From: Nocardia sp. CY41
GTDB lineage: Bacteria; Actinomycetota; Actinomycetes; Mycobacteriales; Mycobacteriaceae
DNA length: 64,000 nucleotides
Assembly (NCBI RefSeq): GCF_009829325.1
Contig: NZ_VUOS01000018.1
Span: 1 to 64,000, forward strand
Direction of reading: 5' to 3'
The notes below the pieces were generated by a model. It was not told the origin of the DNA, did not search any database, and was given only the letters and a program-made list of their open reading frames with translations. The position numbers were made by a program, and so were the translations under genes. The first letter of the stretch is position 1. Every line of letters begins with the position of its first letter. Positions 8,830 through 18,173 of this stretch are shown in pieces.

Positions 8830-9371
8830 CGGTATCCTCACTGCAAGAACGGATACGGGTTGTTCGCCGCTCGGTCACCGAGATCGACAGTGTCGGCGGC
8901 CGATGCCGCTGCCTCGGTCGGTCACGACCAACCGAGGCGACCGCGATCGTGCGGTCGGGTCGGGTGGCGCCACCCTGGTCTCGGGCGAGGGCGGCGCCAC
9001 CCCGGTCTCGGCGGGCGAACCGCCGAGGGCGCGGTGAGCTGAGGGTTCCAGCTCGAGAGGGCCCTAGATGCCGAAAGCGGTGATCGAGTCGAGCACAGCA
9101 GCTGGTACGCAGTCTTTTCGGGACAGCATTCGCATCGAAGGCATGCGCTGAAATATTTCGGATCGAATCCGGTCAGCGCTCCCGAACCGAGCCGAAAAAT
9201 AATGACCTGGTGGCGATCAGCGGCGTACGCTGACACTGACATTAGCACTGCCCGCGCCGATAATTCGCAGATTCTTCTCCTACCGGCGACACTCGGACGG
9301 GATGAATTTTCAGCGAGCTTCGCAAGAGTCGGGCTGCTACGACTTCCTTTCTGTAACGAAAGTGGGCTACA
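8830..9371. other. Intergenic region between divergent genes
   Basis: About 540 bases without a supported gene. It contains a short direct repeat: GGCGCCACCC(T/C)GGTCTCG occurs at 8966 and again 27 bases later at 8993. The repeat has no obvious partner and may be chance in GC-rich sequence. Both flanking genes (membrane protein leftward, DUF6325 gene rightward) must draw their promoters from here. Confidence 0.4.
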
Positions 9372-9821
9372 GTGACGGAAACCGATATCGACGTGTTAGG
9401 CCCGATCGACTATCTCGTGATCGAATTCCCGGCCGATAGACCTCCGAACGGTTCGGCGCTGCCCTTGCTGCGCGACCTCGTCGAGCGTGGCATTATCCGC
9501 GTATTGGATCTGGCGTTCGTCCGCAAGGACACCGACGGCTCACTCTCCGGAATCGACATAGCCGATGTCGGTCTCGAAGGAGCCTTCGACATCACCCTGT
9601 TCGCCGAGGCGGGATCCGGCCTGCTCGACGACGCCGACCGCAGGGAGGCCGGCGCCGCGCTCGAGCCGGGATGTTCGGCCGCGATACTCGTGTACGAGAA
9701 CAGGTGGGCGGCGCCGTTCGCGTCCGCGCTGCGCCGCAACGGCGCCGAACTCGTTGCCGCCGGTCGGATCCCCGTACAGAGCATCTTGTCGTCCCTCGAT
9801 GTCGTCGAGACGGAGAACTGA
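9372..9821 (+). CDS. DUF6325-family protein
   Basis: 149 residues starting at GTG 9372. The opening GPIDYLVIEFP and the later VLDLAFVRKDTDGS...DIADV and AAILVYENRWAAPFASALRRNGAELVA are typical of DUF6325, a family that is regularly found next to SHOCT proteins in actinobacteria. Function is unknown; no membrane segment or catalytic motif is seen. The SHOCT gene starts 11 bases after its stop, behind a GGAGAG ribosome site, so the two form an operon. Confidence 0.83.
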   Translation: MTETDIDVLGPIDYLVIEFPADRPPNGSALPLLRDLVERGIIRVLDLAFVRKDTDGSLSGIDIADVGLEGAFDITLFAEAGSGLLDDADRREAGAALEPGCSAAILVYENRWAAPFASALRRNGAELVAAGRIPVQSILSSLDVVETEN

Positions 9822-9832
9822 AGGAGAGTGTG

Positions 9833-10123
9833 ATGCCTGGACTGCTCCGCGGCGTAGCCCGCACCGCCATGGTCGCCGGAACCGCGACCGCCGTCTCCAA
9901 TCGCGTCTCCCGACGGCAGGGACAGCGCTGGGCGGTACAGGATGCGCAGTACGCACCTGAAGCGCAGTATGCGACACCGCAGCCCGCGCCCGCGCCGTCC
10001 TCGGGCGGCGGCGCGGGAATGGACCGGATCACGGCATTGAAGGAACTTGCCCAGCTCAAGGCGCAAGGTGTGCTCACCGATGCCGAGTTCGAAGCGGAGA
10101 AGGCCAGAATTCTCGAATCCTGA
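9833..10123 (+). CDS. Small SHOCT-domain protein
   Basis: 96 residues from ATG 9833, with AAGGAGAG seven or so bases upstream fixing the start. It has a hydrophobic N-terminal stretch (GVARTAMVAGTATAVSN), a Gln/Ala/Pro-rich linker, and a C-terminal SHOCT motif ALKELAQLKAQGVLTDAEF. SHOCT motifs are thought to mediate oligomerisation or lipid/membrane association. It is co-transcribed with the DUF6325 gene. Confidence 0.87.
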   Translation: MPGLLRGVARTAMVAGTATAVSNRVSRRQGQRWAVQDAQYAPEAQYATPQPAPAPSSGGGAGMDRITALKELAQLKAQGVLTDAEFEAEKARILES

Positions 10124-10144
10124 CCGATTCGCCGAACAGCCGAT

Positions 10145-10167
10145 GGGTGACGATGCGTCCGTCACCC
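10145..10167. terminator. Hairpin between convergent genes
   Basis: GGGTGAC and GTCACCC are perfect 7-base arms around a 9-base loop, 22 bases after the SHOCT stop. The right arm runs into the last codons of the convergent MFS gene. There is no U-tract, as is common for actinobacterial hairpin terminators. Confidence 0.4.
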
Positions 10168-11556
10168 GGCTCCCGGGCTCGTGGCGGCCGCGGCGGCTTG
10201 TCGAGGCAGCATCGCTCCGGCAAAGAATCCGGCCACCGCGATGGCGGCCAAGACGATCATCGCAGCGGCATAGGCGTGAGCCGTGAGCCCGGCTACGAGG
10301 ATGGTGCCCGCGATAGCGGTGCCGAGCGAGGAGCCGAGGTTGGACACGCTGCGCGACAGCCCCGAGATTTCGCCCTGCTCGTCCTCACCGAAACTGGACT
10401 GGACGACATCGACCGCCGGGGTCAGCATGACACCGAGCCCTAGCCCGATCAGCAGCAGCCCGGGCGCGAACGCCCACGGGTGCGCGAAAGTCCCTGCGAG
10501 CGCGATCAGCACGCCGATGCCGGCGATGGTCACGAGAAACCCCGCCATGATCAGGGTGCGCTGAGCACGCCGCCGCGCCAGCCGTGCGGCGGCCAATGAC
10601 GACACCAGCAGGCCCAGGGTGGCCGCTGTGAAGATCACGCCGGTCTGAATCGCGTTGTATCCCCGCACAACCTGGAGGTAGGCCGCCACCACGAACGACG
10701 TTCCCATCAACAGCAGCCACTGGATGTGTTCGGTGATCAGCCCCAGGTTGGAGATGCGGTTGCGGAACAGACCGGTCGAGATGAGCGGCTCGCGTCCGGA
10801 CCGTTCCCGTGCCCGGATGTGCAGATAGAAGTACCCCAGAACAGCCGCGCCGAGCACCAGCAGGGCGAGCATGAGCCAGCCGTTGTCGTCGGCCGCCAGG
10901 ATGCCCGTCACCAGCAGGATCAGACCGGCCGCCGACAGCACTGCGCCACCGACGTCGAACGCCCGGGCCGGGTCCGCGGGCAAGGGGTCGGCGATGCGCC
11001 GACCGAGCAGCACGATCAAGGCGACGACCAGCGCTTGGAACGCGAATGCGGCTCGCCAGCCGAACGTGGAGGTGATGACACCGCCGAGCAACGGTCCCGC
11101 CGCCGCGCCGATGCCACCCAGCGCCATGATCGCGCCGAATGCCCGTGCCCGCGAGGCGGTGCCGGTGAACAACAGAGTGGTGAGGATGTACACCGGTGGG
11201 ATCAGCAACGCGGTGCCGACACCTTCGAGGATCGAATTGCCCAGGATCAGCACACCCAGCCCTGGCGCGAGCGCGCTCAGTATCGCGCCGACACCGTAGA
11301 TCATCAGACCCAGTTCGAAACAGCGTTTGCGGCCGTAGCGGTCGGTGAGTTTGCCACCGGGAATCATCAGCGCCGCCATGACGAGCAAGAAGATCGTGAT
11401 GACGATCTGCACGCCCTGCGCCGTGGTGTTCAGGTCGGCGCTGATGTCGTTGATCATCACGTTCATGTTCGAACCCGCGAAGCTGCAGATGAACTGCGCG
11501 AGCGCCAGCGGAACGAGCGCTCCGCGGGGCGGGGTGGACACAGCGCTGTCAGCCAT
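10162..11556 (-). CDS. MFS drug-type exporter (DHA2-like)
   Basis: 464 residues, hydrophobic throughout with about 14 predicted helices, as in the DHA2/EmrB branch of drug:proton antiporters. The motif A loop is present as GGKLTDRYGRKRCFELG, and a motif C-like GGIGAAAGPLLGG lies in helix 5. Substrate cannot be predicted. It starts 14 bases after the GH15 gene upstream on the same strand, so the two are probably one transcript. A second DHA2-type exporter is encoded at 16498-18144. Confidence 0.88.
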   Translation of the reverse strand: MADSAVSTPPRGALVPLALAQFICSFAGSNMNVMINDISADLNTTAQGVQIVITIFLLVMAALMIPGGKLTDRYGRKRCFELGLMIYGVGAILSALAPGLGVLILGNSILEGVGTALLIPPVYILTTLLFTGTASRARAFGAIMALGGIGAAAGPLLGGVITSTFGWRAAFAFQALVVALIVLLGRRIADPLPADPARAFDVGGAVLSAAGLILLVTGILAADDNGWLMLALLVLGAAVLGYFYLHIRARERSGREPLISTGLFRNRISNLGLITEHIQWLLLMGTSFVVAAYLQVVRGYNAIQTGVIFTAATLGLLVSSLAAARLARRRAQRTLIMAGFLVTIAGIGVLIALAGTFAHPWAFAPGLLLIGLGLGVMLTPAVDVVQSSFGEDEQGEISGLSRSVSNLGSSLGTAIAGTILVAGLTAHAYAAAMIVLAAIAVAGFFAGAMLPRQAAAAATSPGAG

Positions 11557-11570
11557 CCGGCTGTACGTGC

Positions 11571-13415
11571 TTATCCGGACGTGGCCGGGGACGGGGCCTC
11601 GGCGCGATCGAGTTCGTCATCGAGGGCCATGGCGGCCGCGACCAGGGCCAGGTGGGTGAACGCCTGGGGGAAGTTGCCCAGCTGCTCGCCGGAGGGACCG
11701 ATCTCCTCGGCGAAGAGCCCCACATGATTGGCGTAGGTGAGCATCTTGTCGAAGGCATACCGCGCTCGAGTCACCCGGCCGGCCCTGGCAAGAGCCTCGA
11801 CATACAGGAAGCTGCACAGATTGAAGGTGCCTTCCACGCCGCGCAGACCGTCCGGAGATGCCTCCGGGTCGTAGCGGTAGACGAGGCTGTCTCGCACCAG
11901 TTCGTCGTCCATCGCGTCGAGAGTGCTCAGCCAGGCCGGATCCCGGGGTGACAGGAACCCCATGCGTGGCATCAGCAACAGGGAAGCGTCCAGCACATCG
12001 GTGGCGTAGTGCTGCACGAAGGCTTGTCGCTTCGCGCTCCAGCCGCGTTCGACGATCTGGGCGAACACCGCGTCCCGCACCTGGATCCAGCGAGCCACAT
12101 CGGCCGGCCGGGAGTATTCGGTGGCCAACCGGATGCCCCGATCGAAAGCCACCCATGTCATCAGTCGGCTGTAGGTGAATTCCTGCCGGCCGCCGCGTGT
12201 TTCCCAGATACCCTCGTCGGGCCGGTCCCAGTGCTCGGTCAACCAGTCGAGGAGGTCGGCGAACGACCGCCACCCCCAGATGCTGCCGATGTCCGACGAT
12301 TGAGCCAGGGCGTCGGCGGCCTCACCGTAAATATCCAGTTGGATCTGGTCGGCCGCCGCGTTGCCGACCCGCACCGGTGCGGAACCGCCGTAGCCCTCGA
12401 GATGGTCGAGCACCTCCTCTTCCAGATGCGGGTCACCATCGATGCGGTACATGATCTGCAGCGGCTCGCCGGACGCCGTGTCGCCGGCGTCGAGGCGGTC
12501 ACGCATCCAGCGCCGGAACGCCAATGCCTCCTCGGTGAACCCGAGGTCGATCAGGGCCCGGACCGACAGGGACGCATCGCGGACCCAGGTGTAGCGGTAA
12601 TCCCAGTTGCGTTCGCCGCCGAGTTGCTCCGGCAGACCCATCGTGGCCGCGGCGATCGGCGCACCGGTGGGTGCGTAGGTGAGCAGCTTCAACGTGATCG
12701 CCGAACGGTTGACCATATCCCGCCACCGGCCCCGGTAGGTGGACGAGCGCAACCATGACTGCCAGAAACTGCGGCACTGTTCCAAAGCGGTGGCGGTGTC
12801 CTCGCGCGAAGGATGCGGCGGCGCCGAACCACCGCTCGCCATGCTGGTGAGTACGATGACGGCGGTCTGCCCCTCCGAGAGCGTGAAACGAGCGGTGACG
12901 TCGTCGTCCTCGGTCTGCAGCTGCACCGGTTCGGTGGCCTGCAGATGCAGATCCGTGCCCGGACCGTGAAAGACCGCGGCCCGGTCGCCGAGCTGCTCCA
13001 AGCTGTGCCCCGCGCGTCCGTAGTCGAATCGTGGGCGGCAGGCGAGGGTGAGCGGCAGACTTCCCCGCACCACTCGGGCCAGGCGCACCAGCCGATGTCG
13101 GTCGGTGGGTTCGGAATCCTGGATCGGCTCCATGAAGTCGGCGACCTCGCCGACGCCTTCGGGCGCCATGAATCGCGTGACGAGAATGGCCGTGTCCGGC
13201 AGGTAGAGCTGGCGGATCGCCACGTCCTCCGTCGCGAGATCGGCGGCCAGCCGACAATGCCCGCCCCGCTCGCTGTCCAGTATCGACGCGAAGATGCTGG
13301 GGGAATCGAACCGCGGCGTGCACCACCAGTCGATCGTGCCCGCAGACGAGACCAGTGCCGTAGTCTGCAGGTCGCCGACGATGCCGTGCTCGGCGATCGG
13401 TGGGTAGGCGTTCAC
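11571..13415 (-). CDS. Glycoside hydrolase family 15 protein (trehalase-like)
   Basis: About 614 residues from GTG 13415, which has AAGGAG in the right place; an ATG 63 bases upstream lacks one. The start YPPIAEHGIVGDLQTTALVS..GTIDWWC, the ERNWDYRYTWVRDASLSV block and the late EGTFNLCSFLYVEAL segment define GH15. Actinobacterial members with this N-terminus are trehalases or related alpha-glucosidases. The Glu-rich catalytic regions are present and the length is normal. It lacks a signal peptide, so it acts in the cytosol, probably on trehalose or another alpha-glucoside. The MFS gene follows 14 bases later. Confidence 0.87.
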   Translation of the reverse strand: MNAYPPIAEHGIVGDLQTTALVSSAGTIDWWCTPRFDSPSIFASILDSERGGHCRLAADLATEDVAIRQLYLPDTAILVTRFMAPEGVGEVADFMEPIQDSEPTDRHRLVRLARVVRGSLPLTLACRPRFDYGRAGHSLEQLGDRAAVFHGPGTDLHLQATEPVQLQTEDDDVTARFTLSEGQTAVIVLTSMASGGSAPPHPSREDTATALEQCRSFWQSWLRSSTYRGRWRDMVNRSAITLKLLTYAPTGAPIAAATMGLPEQLGGERNWDYRYTWVRDASLSVRALIDLGFTEEALAFRRWMRDRLDAGDTASGEPLQIMYRIDGDPHLEEEVLDHLEGYGGSAPVRVGNAAADQIQLDIYGEAADALAQSSDIGSIWGWRSFADLLDWLTEHWDRPDEGIWETRGGRQEFTYSRLMTWVAFDRGIRLATEYSRPADVARWIQVRDAVFAQIVERGWSAKRQAFVQHYATDVLDASLLLMPRMGFLSPRDPAWLSTLDAMDDELVRDSLVYRYDPEASPDGLRGVEGTFNLCSFLYVEALARAGRVTRARYAFDKMLTYANHVGLFAEEIGPSGEQLGNFPQAFTHLALVAAAMALDDELDRAEAPSPATSG

Positions 13416-13742
13416 AACTCGCTCCTTCGTACCGGGGACAACCGGATGGCCGGACGTGGCCCGCCCGAGCGTCGGCACCTCCTCTCCGGAAGAACTGTCT
13501 TCACAGTGTGCGCCGCGCCGTCGCCGAACGGGTGGGACTGAAGAAAGAAGTTCCGCTCATCGGCAAATCTGCGGCGATCGCGCTGACAGTCTCCACTTCC
13601 TCCGAAGTTGCACCTCGTCCATGTCTTGCTTTCGACTATGCCCAGCAAGGCATGAGGATTGAATGGACCAGCAATCATCCGAGAATCTCGATCGCGTCGG
13701 CACTGGGACCCGGGATCGCCCCGACGAACGTTGTGAGGACCG
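13416..13742. other. Divergent intergenic region
   Basis: No gene is supported in these 327 bases. A short dyad GAAGAACTGTCTTC is present at about 13488-13501. The region should contain promoters for the GH15 gene (leftward) and the membrane protein gene (rightward), but none could be assigned with confidence. Confidence 0.4.
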
Positions 13743-14279
13743 ATGGAACGCAGCAGACACCAGCTCTTGCACGGGCCGCTGTTCACCCGCAGCGTTCCGC
13801 TCGACCGCCGAAACGCGGCGAGCCGGATCAGCGCATACGTCTACGGCAACGTCCTCATCCTCGCCGCATTGATCCCGGTCACGCCGTCCGCCGACCACGT
13901 CGGCATCTTGGTCGTCCTCGGAACAGCCCTCTCGACGTTCATCGCACATGCTTTCGCTGAAGGCGTGGGTCAATCGGTGCGCCAGAGCCATGGCTTGTCG
14001 CCTCAGGAACGATGGGCGGACCTACGTGACTCCGTGCCCATCCTCAGCTCGGCCGTGCTGCCCTGCGCGATCCTGGCGGCCGCGGCGGTCGGGTGGATCG
14101 AACCGCGTCTCGCGCAGGTGCTCGCGGAGTCGGCCATGCTGGTGCGGATCGGCGGAATCGTGTTCGTCATCGGCCGACTCCACGGCGAGCGACCCCGGCG
14201 TTCGACGCTGCTGGGAGCGGTCCTGCTGGCCTGCACGGCCACGACCGTCGTGGCGGTCAAGATCATCCTGACCCACTGA
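13743..14279 (+). CDS. Small integral membrane protein
   Basis: 178 residues with about five hydrophobic helices, including AYVYGNVLILAALIPV, VGILVVLGTALSTFIAHAF, SAVLPCAILAAAAVGW and a C-terminal LLGAVLLACTATTVVAVKI. ATG 13743 follows GTTGTGAGGACCG, a weak ribosome site. The sequence FIAHAFAEGVGQSVR within a membrane segment might be functional (conserved polar His and Glu), but no family was recognised with certainty. The neighbours are also membrane proteins. Confidence 0.7.
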   Translation: MERSRHQLLHGPLFTRSVPLDRRNAASRISAYVYGNVLILAALIPVTPSADHVGILVVLGTALSTFIAHAFAEGVGQSVRQSHGLSPQERWADLRDSVPILSSAVLPCAILAAAAVGWIEPRLAQVLAESAMLVRIGGIVFVIGRLHGERPRRSTLLGAVLLACTATTVVAVKIILTH

Positions 14280-14454
14280 TCCCACTGGGGCGCGGAATCG
14301 GGCACCCCCGCGAAGCGGCGTCCACGTGCTCTTCGCCGGCTTCCTCGGGTTGGGTCGCGATCGAGCCGCAGTTACGCGATCCCGCGCACGTGGGGAGTGC
14401 ACCCGGTGCAGAATCGCGCATATCCGAGCGGCTCGTCGAGGAAGGGAGCGCATC

Positions 14455-14898
14455 ATGTCCGAGAATTCATCGGTCAAGCAGGGAGTCGCGGCAGGAACCT
14501 CGATCGGGGCCGCGATCATTCTTGTCACCGTCGGTCTACTGCAGTTGTTCCAAGGCATTGCGGCGGTGGCGGAGGACGAGGTCTTCGTCGTAGGCGTCGA
14601 GTACACCTACAAGTTCGATTTCACCACGTGGGGCTGGATCCACATCGCGCTCGGAGCGCTGATGCTGGCGGTAGGGCTCGCGTTGTTCACGGGAGCGCGC
14701 TGGGCGAGAATCGCGACGATCGTCATCGCGTCGATTTCCATTCTCGCGAACTTTTTGTGGCTGCCGTATTACCCGTGGTGGTCGGTATTGATCATCGCAC
14801 TCGACATCGTTGTGATCTGGGCGGTCACCACCTGGAAACCGGACGTCTCCAGCGAACAGCGCTCGAGCGAGTTCTCCCACGGTGGGTCGCGGCCATGA
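14455..14898 (+). CDS. DUF7144-family integral membrane protein (copy 2)
   Basis: 147 residues from ATG 14455, with AAGGGAGCG upstream. It shares with copy 1 at 6963 the SVKQGVAAGTSIGAA start, the FTTWGWIHIALGALML centre and the NFLWLPYYPWWSVLIIALD end, plus a short hydrophilic C-terminal tail. Four membrane helices. Function is unknown. A DUF2252 gene starts 36 bases after its stop and may share the transcript. Confidence 0.88.
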   Translation: MSENSSVKQGVAAGTSIGAAIILVTVGLLQLFQGIAAVAEDEVFVVGVEYTYKFDFTTWGWIHIALGALMLAVGLALFTGARWARIATIVIASISILANFLWLPYYPWWSVLIIALDIVVIWAVTTWKPDVSSEQRSSEFSHGGSRP

Positions 14899-14934
14899 CC
14901 GATCGAGACGGTTCCTCCCGCCGCGGAGCCTGAC

Positions 14935-16335
14935 GTGCGCACAGCCGCGCGCGACCGATGGACCAGGGCCGAGCGCGCCGAATACGGCAGATCGGCACGG
15001 CGCCGAACACCCGTCGGCGGGATGGCCGAATTCGAGCCCAGCACTGATCGCGACCCGCTCGCACTGCTCGAAGTCCAGGCCGCGACGCGAATTCCAGAAC
15101 TGGTTCCGGTGCGCTACGGGCGAATGGCCGCCGCGCCGTTCGCGTTCTACCGCGGCGCCGCCGTGGTCATGGCCGAGGATCTCGCCCGCGCCCCGGCCAC
15201 CGGCTTGATCACTCAACTGTGCGGGGACGCCCACCTCGCCAATTTCGGCCTCTTCGCGACACCGGAACGCAACCTTGCCTTCGACCTGAACGACTTCGAC
15301 GAAACCTACCCCGGCCCCTTCGAATGGGACGTCCGAAGACTCGTCGCGAGCCTCGCGGTCGCCGGGCGCGACAACGACCACAGCGGCAAACAACGCAGAA
15401 AGTACCTGCGGGCCTGCGCCGCCGAGTACCGCGAAATCATGAACTCCCAGTCCGCGCGCGGAGAGCTCGCGGTCTGGTACGCGCACATCGATGCCGAGAC
15501 CCAATTCGAGGAACTGCGCGAAGTTCTCGATTCGCCGACCAGGAAACGCATCAAGAAGACGGTCGACAAGTCCTGGCGCCGAGACAGCGTCCAGGCCTTG
15601 TCCAAGCTGACCACCGTGGTGGACGGGCAGCCGAGGATCACGAGCATGCCGCCGCTGATCGTCCCTGTCGAGGAGATCTTCACCGGCGCCGACGCCGCGC
15701 AGGTGAACCGGGCACTGATCGAACGGCTCGGCCACTACCGCGACACGCTGCCGCCCAACTGCCGGGCTTTGTTCGACCGATTCGAATACGTTCAGGCAGC
15801 GCGGAAGGTCGTCGGCGTGGGCAGCGTGGGCACCCGGGCCTGGATCATCCTGCTCCGCGGGCCGGGCGACGACCCGCTGTTCCTCCAGGTCAAGGAAGCC
15901 CAGCCATCGGTTCTCGCGAAGCACCTCGATGGTCCGTCGTTCACCGGCCAAGGCGAACGGGTCGTGGCCGGGCAGCGGCTGATGCAAGCTGCCGGCGATA
16001 TCTTCCTGGGCTGGCAGCAGGGTGCGGGCGAAGACGGAGCGGTGCGGGACTACTACGTCCGTCAACTGCGCGACGGCAAAGGATCCGCCGATATCCAGAC
16101 CATGTCTCCCGAACTGATGACTCGCTACGGCAGGCTGTGCGCACGCGTTCTCGCCCATGCCCACGCCCGCGCCGGTGACCGATTCGCGATCGCCGGCTAC
16201 CTCGGCACGGACGACGACTTCGAGGAAGCGATGTCCGTGTTCGCCGAGAGTTACGCCGACCAGAACGCCCGCGATCACGCCGCGCTGCGCAAGGCGATCG
16301 ATGACGGCACGATAATCGCCCGACCCGGGGTATAG
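14935..16335 (+). CDS. DUF2252-family protein (kinase-like fold)
   Basis: 466 residues from GTG 14935. The family blocks are clear: FAFYRGAAVVMAEDLA, QLCGDAHLANFGLFATPERN and FDLNDFDETYPGPFEWDVRRL, with LFLQVKEAQPSVL later. DUF2252 proteins resemble the aminoglycoside phosphotransferase fold; GDAHLANFG matches the catalytic HxDxxxxN-like loop of that fold only loosely, so an enzymatic role is possible but unproven. No signal peptide or membrane segment. Confidence 0.87.
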   Translation: MRTAARDRWTRAERAEYGRSARRRTPVGGMAEFEPSTDRDPLALLEVQAATRIPELVPVRYGRMAAAPFAFYRGAAVVMAEDLARAPATGLITQLCGDAHLANFGLFATPERNLAFDLNDFDETYPGPFEWDVRRLVASLAVAGRDNDHSGKQRRKYLRACAAEYREIMNSQSARGELAVWYAHIDAETQFEELREVLDSPTRKRIKKTVDKSWRRDSVQALSKLTTVVDGQPRITSMPPLIVPVEEIFTGADAAQVNRALIERLGHYRDTLPPNCRALFDRFEYVQAARKVVGVGSVGTRAWIILLRGPGDDPLFLQVKEAQPSVLAKHLDGPSFTGQGERVVAGQRLMQAAGDIFLGWQQGAGEDGAVRDYYVRQLRDGKGSADIQTMSPELMTRYGRLCARVLAHAHARAGDRFAIAGYLGTDDDFEEAMSVFAESYADQNARDHAALRKAIDDGTIIARPGV

Positions 16336-16497
16336 ATCGGTGCACGGCGACCGAGTCGTTCCCGCCGACGCGGTGCCCCGCGCCCGGCGTTGGTGCGGGC
16401 GCACGGCATTCGCTGCGGCCGTCTTCGTGGCGTCCGCAGAGGAGTCGCTGCTGCCCGCCACCGGTGAACCAGGTTTTGTCCAGGAGAGGAGCATCCG

Positions 16498-18144
16498 ATG
16501 TCGTCGGCGCCGACAGTGAGGTCGAGCAAGCTCGTACTGGCCGTCTTGGCGTCGGGGCAGTTCTTGATGACGCTCGACAGCTCCGTGATGAATGTCTCCA
16601 TGGCCACTGTCGCCCAGGATCTCGGTACCACGATCACCGGCATCCAGACCGCGATCACCCTGTACACGCTGGTCATGGCTTCATTGATGATCACGGGTGG
16701 CAAAGTGGGCGCCATCCTCGGCCGGCGCCGGACGTTCGGGCTCGGCCTCGTCGTCTACGGCGCCGGTTCGTTCATCACCGGTCTCGCCCCGAACCTGACG
16801 ACCCTCCTGGTGGGGTGGTCGCTCCTGGAGGGAATCGGTGCCGCCCTGATCATGCCCGCGATCGTCGCCCTCGTCGCCGGGAACTTCGCGCCCGAACGTC
16901 GTTCCGCGGCTTACGGTCTCATAGCGGCGGCAGGGGCGATGGCGGTCGCCGTCGGCCCGTTGCTCGGTGGCGCCGTGACGACGTTCGCGTCATGGCGGTA
17001 CGTCTTCTTCGGCGAGGTCGTCATCGTCGTGTTGATCCTGCTGGTCCTGCGCCGGGTCGAGGACGCCCCCGCGAGCCGGGTCCGGCTGGATGTCGTCGGC
17101 TCGCTTCTGTCGGTGATCGGTCTGGGCTCGGTCGTATACGGGGTATTGCGATCGAGCGAATGGGGGTGGGTACGGGCGGAGTCCGACGGACCGGCCGTGC
17201 TCGGTCTGTCGCCGGTCATCTGGCTGTTGATCGGTGGCCTGCTGACCTTGTACTTGTTCCTGCGCAGACAGACGTCTCTGGTGCGGCGGGGCCGCGATCC
17301 GCTCGTCGATCCGAGTCTGTTGCGGAACCGGCAACTCGTCGGCGGCTCCAGCATGTTCTTCGCGCAGTTCACCGTGCAAGCCGGAGTGTTCTTCGCCGTG
17401 CCGCTGTTCTTGTCGGTGGTGCTCGAACTCAGCGCGCTCGAGACCGGTGTGCGGATCCTTCCGTTGTCGGTCGCGCTCGTCCTGGCGGCGGCGGGCATTC
17501 CCCGGTTCCGGCCACATGCCGACCCGCGCCGGGTCGTTCGGCTGGGTCTGATCGCGATGATCATCGGCGTTCTGATCCTGGCGGCCGGGATGGACCCGGG
17601 CGCCAACGCGGGCGTCGTGTCCATCCCGATGCTGCTGATGGGACTGGGTCTGGGTGCGTTGGCCTCGCAACTGGGCGCCGTCACGGTGTCCGCCGTGCCG
17701 GATTCGCGGAGCTCCGAAGTCGGGGGACTACAGAACACCGCCACCACTCTCGGCGCGTCCCTCGGCACCGCGTTGATCGGGTCGATCCTGATCGCCACCC
17801 TCACTTCGAGCGTCGTCAGCGGCATCCAGAACAATCCGGCTGTTCCGGTGTCCGTGCAAGAACAAGCCACCACGGAGCTGGCTGCCGGGGTACCGTTCCT
17901 GTCCGACAGCCAGTTGGTGGCCGCGCTCGACAGCGCCGGTATCGATGACGCCACCGCCGACGCCGTTCTCGCCGTCAACTCCGACGCCCGCCTGGAGGCT
18001 TTGCAAGCGGCGTTCGCGGTCACCGCCCTGCTCGCGATCGCGGCGTTGTTCGGCACCGGCCTATTGCCTCGCCGGCCGGTAGCCCTGCGCAACGGGAAGG
18101 ACCAGTTCTCGTCAGGAAAAGCCGAGCCCGAAGCCGAGCGATGA
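16498..18144 (+). CDS. MFS multidrug exporter (EmrB/QacA type)
   Basis: 548 residues with 14 predicted helices. FLMTLDSSVMNVSMATVAQDLG in helix 1 is the motif D1 of DHA2 drug exporters, and GGKVGAILGRRRTFGLG is motif A. ATG 16498 is preceded by GGAGAGGAGCATCC. The long extracytoplasmic loop before the last helix (about residues 445-505, SVQEQATTELAAGVPFLS..) is a feature of QacA-like exporters. Substrate unknown; there is no adjacent TetR regulator. It converges with the YihY gene. Confidence 0.9.
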   Translation: MSSAPTVRSSKLVLAVLASGQFLMTLDSSVMNVSMATVAQDLGTTITGIQTAITLYTLVMASLMITGGKVGAILGRRRTFGLGLVVYGAGSFITGLAPNLTTLLVGWSLLEGIGAALIMPAIVALVAGNFAPERRSAAYGLIAAAGAMAVAVGPLLGGAVTTFASWRYVFFGEVVIVVLILLVLRRVEDAPASRVRLDVVGSLLSVIGLGSVVYGVLRSSEWGWVRAESDGPAVLGLSPVIWLLIGGLLTLYLFLRRQTSLVRRGRDPLVDPSLLRNRQLVGGSSMFFAQFTVQAGVFFAVPLFLSVVLELSALETGVRILPLSVALVLAAAGIPRFRPHADPRRVVRLGLIAMIIGVLILAAGMDPGANAGVVSIPMLLMGLGLGALASQLGAVTVSAVPDSRSSEVGGLQNTATTLGASLGTALIGSILIATLTSSVVSGIQNNPAVPVSVQEQATTELAAGVPFLSDSQLVAALDSAGIDDATADAVLAVNSDARLEALQAAFAVTALLAIAALFGTGLLPRRPVALRNGKDQFSSGKAEPEAER

Positions 18145-18173
18145 CTGGGGCGGCCTCGGATGTACGCGCCCGG

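Noticed and set aside
8966..9018. 27-base-spaced repeat of GGCGCCACCC and GGTCTCG
   Set aside because: Only two copies, no dyad, no gene; considered chance or a decayed repeat, not a CRISPR array.
7387..9042. A 551-codon plus-strand frame
   Set aside because: It is antisense to the membrane protein at 7420-8829, whose translation has clear membrane helices. The plus-strand translation is Gln/His/Arg-rich with no fold-like pattern.
10726..11727. A 333-codon plus-strand frame
   Set aside because: It is antisense to the MFS exporter and has the typical Glu/Gln/Arg-rich composition of a shadow frame.
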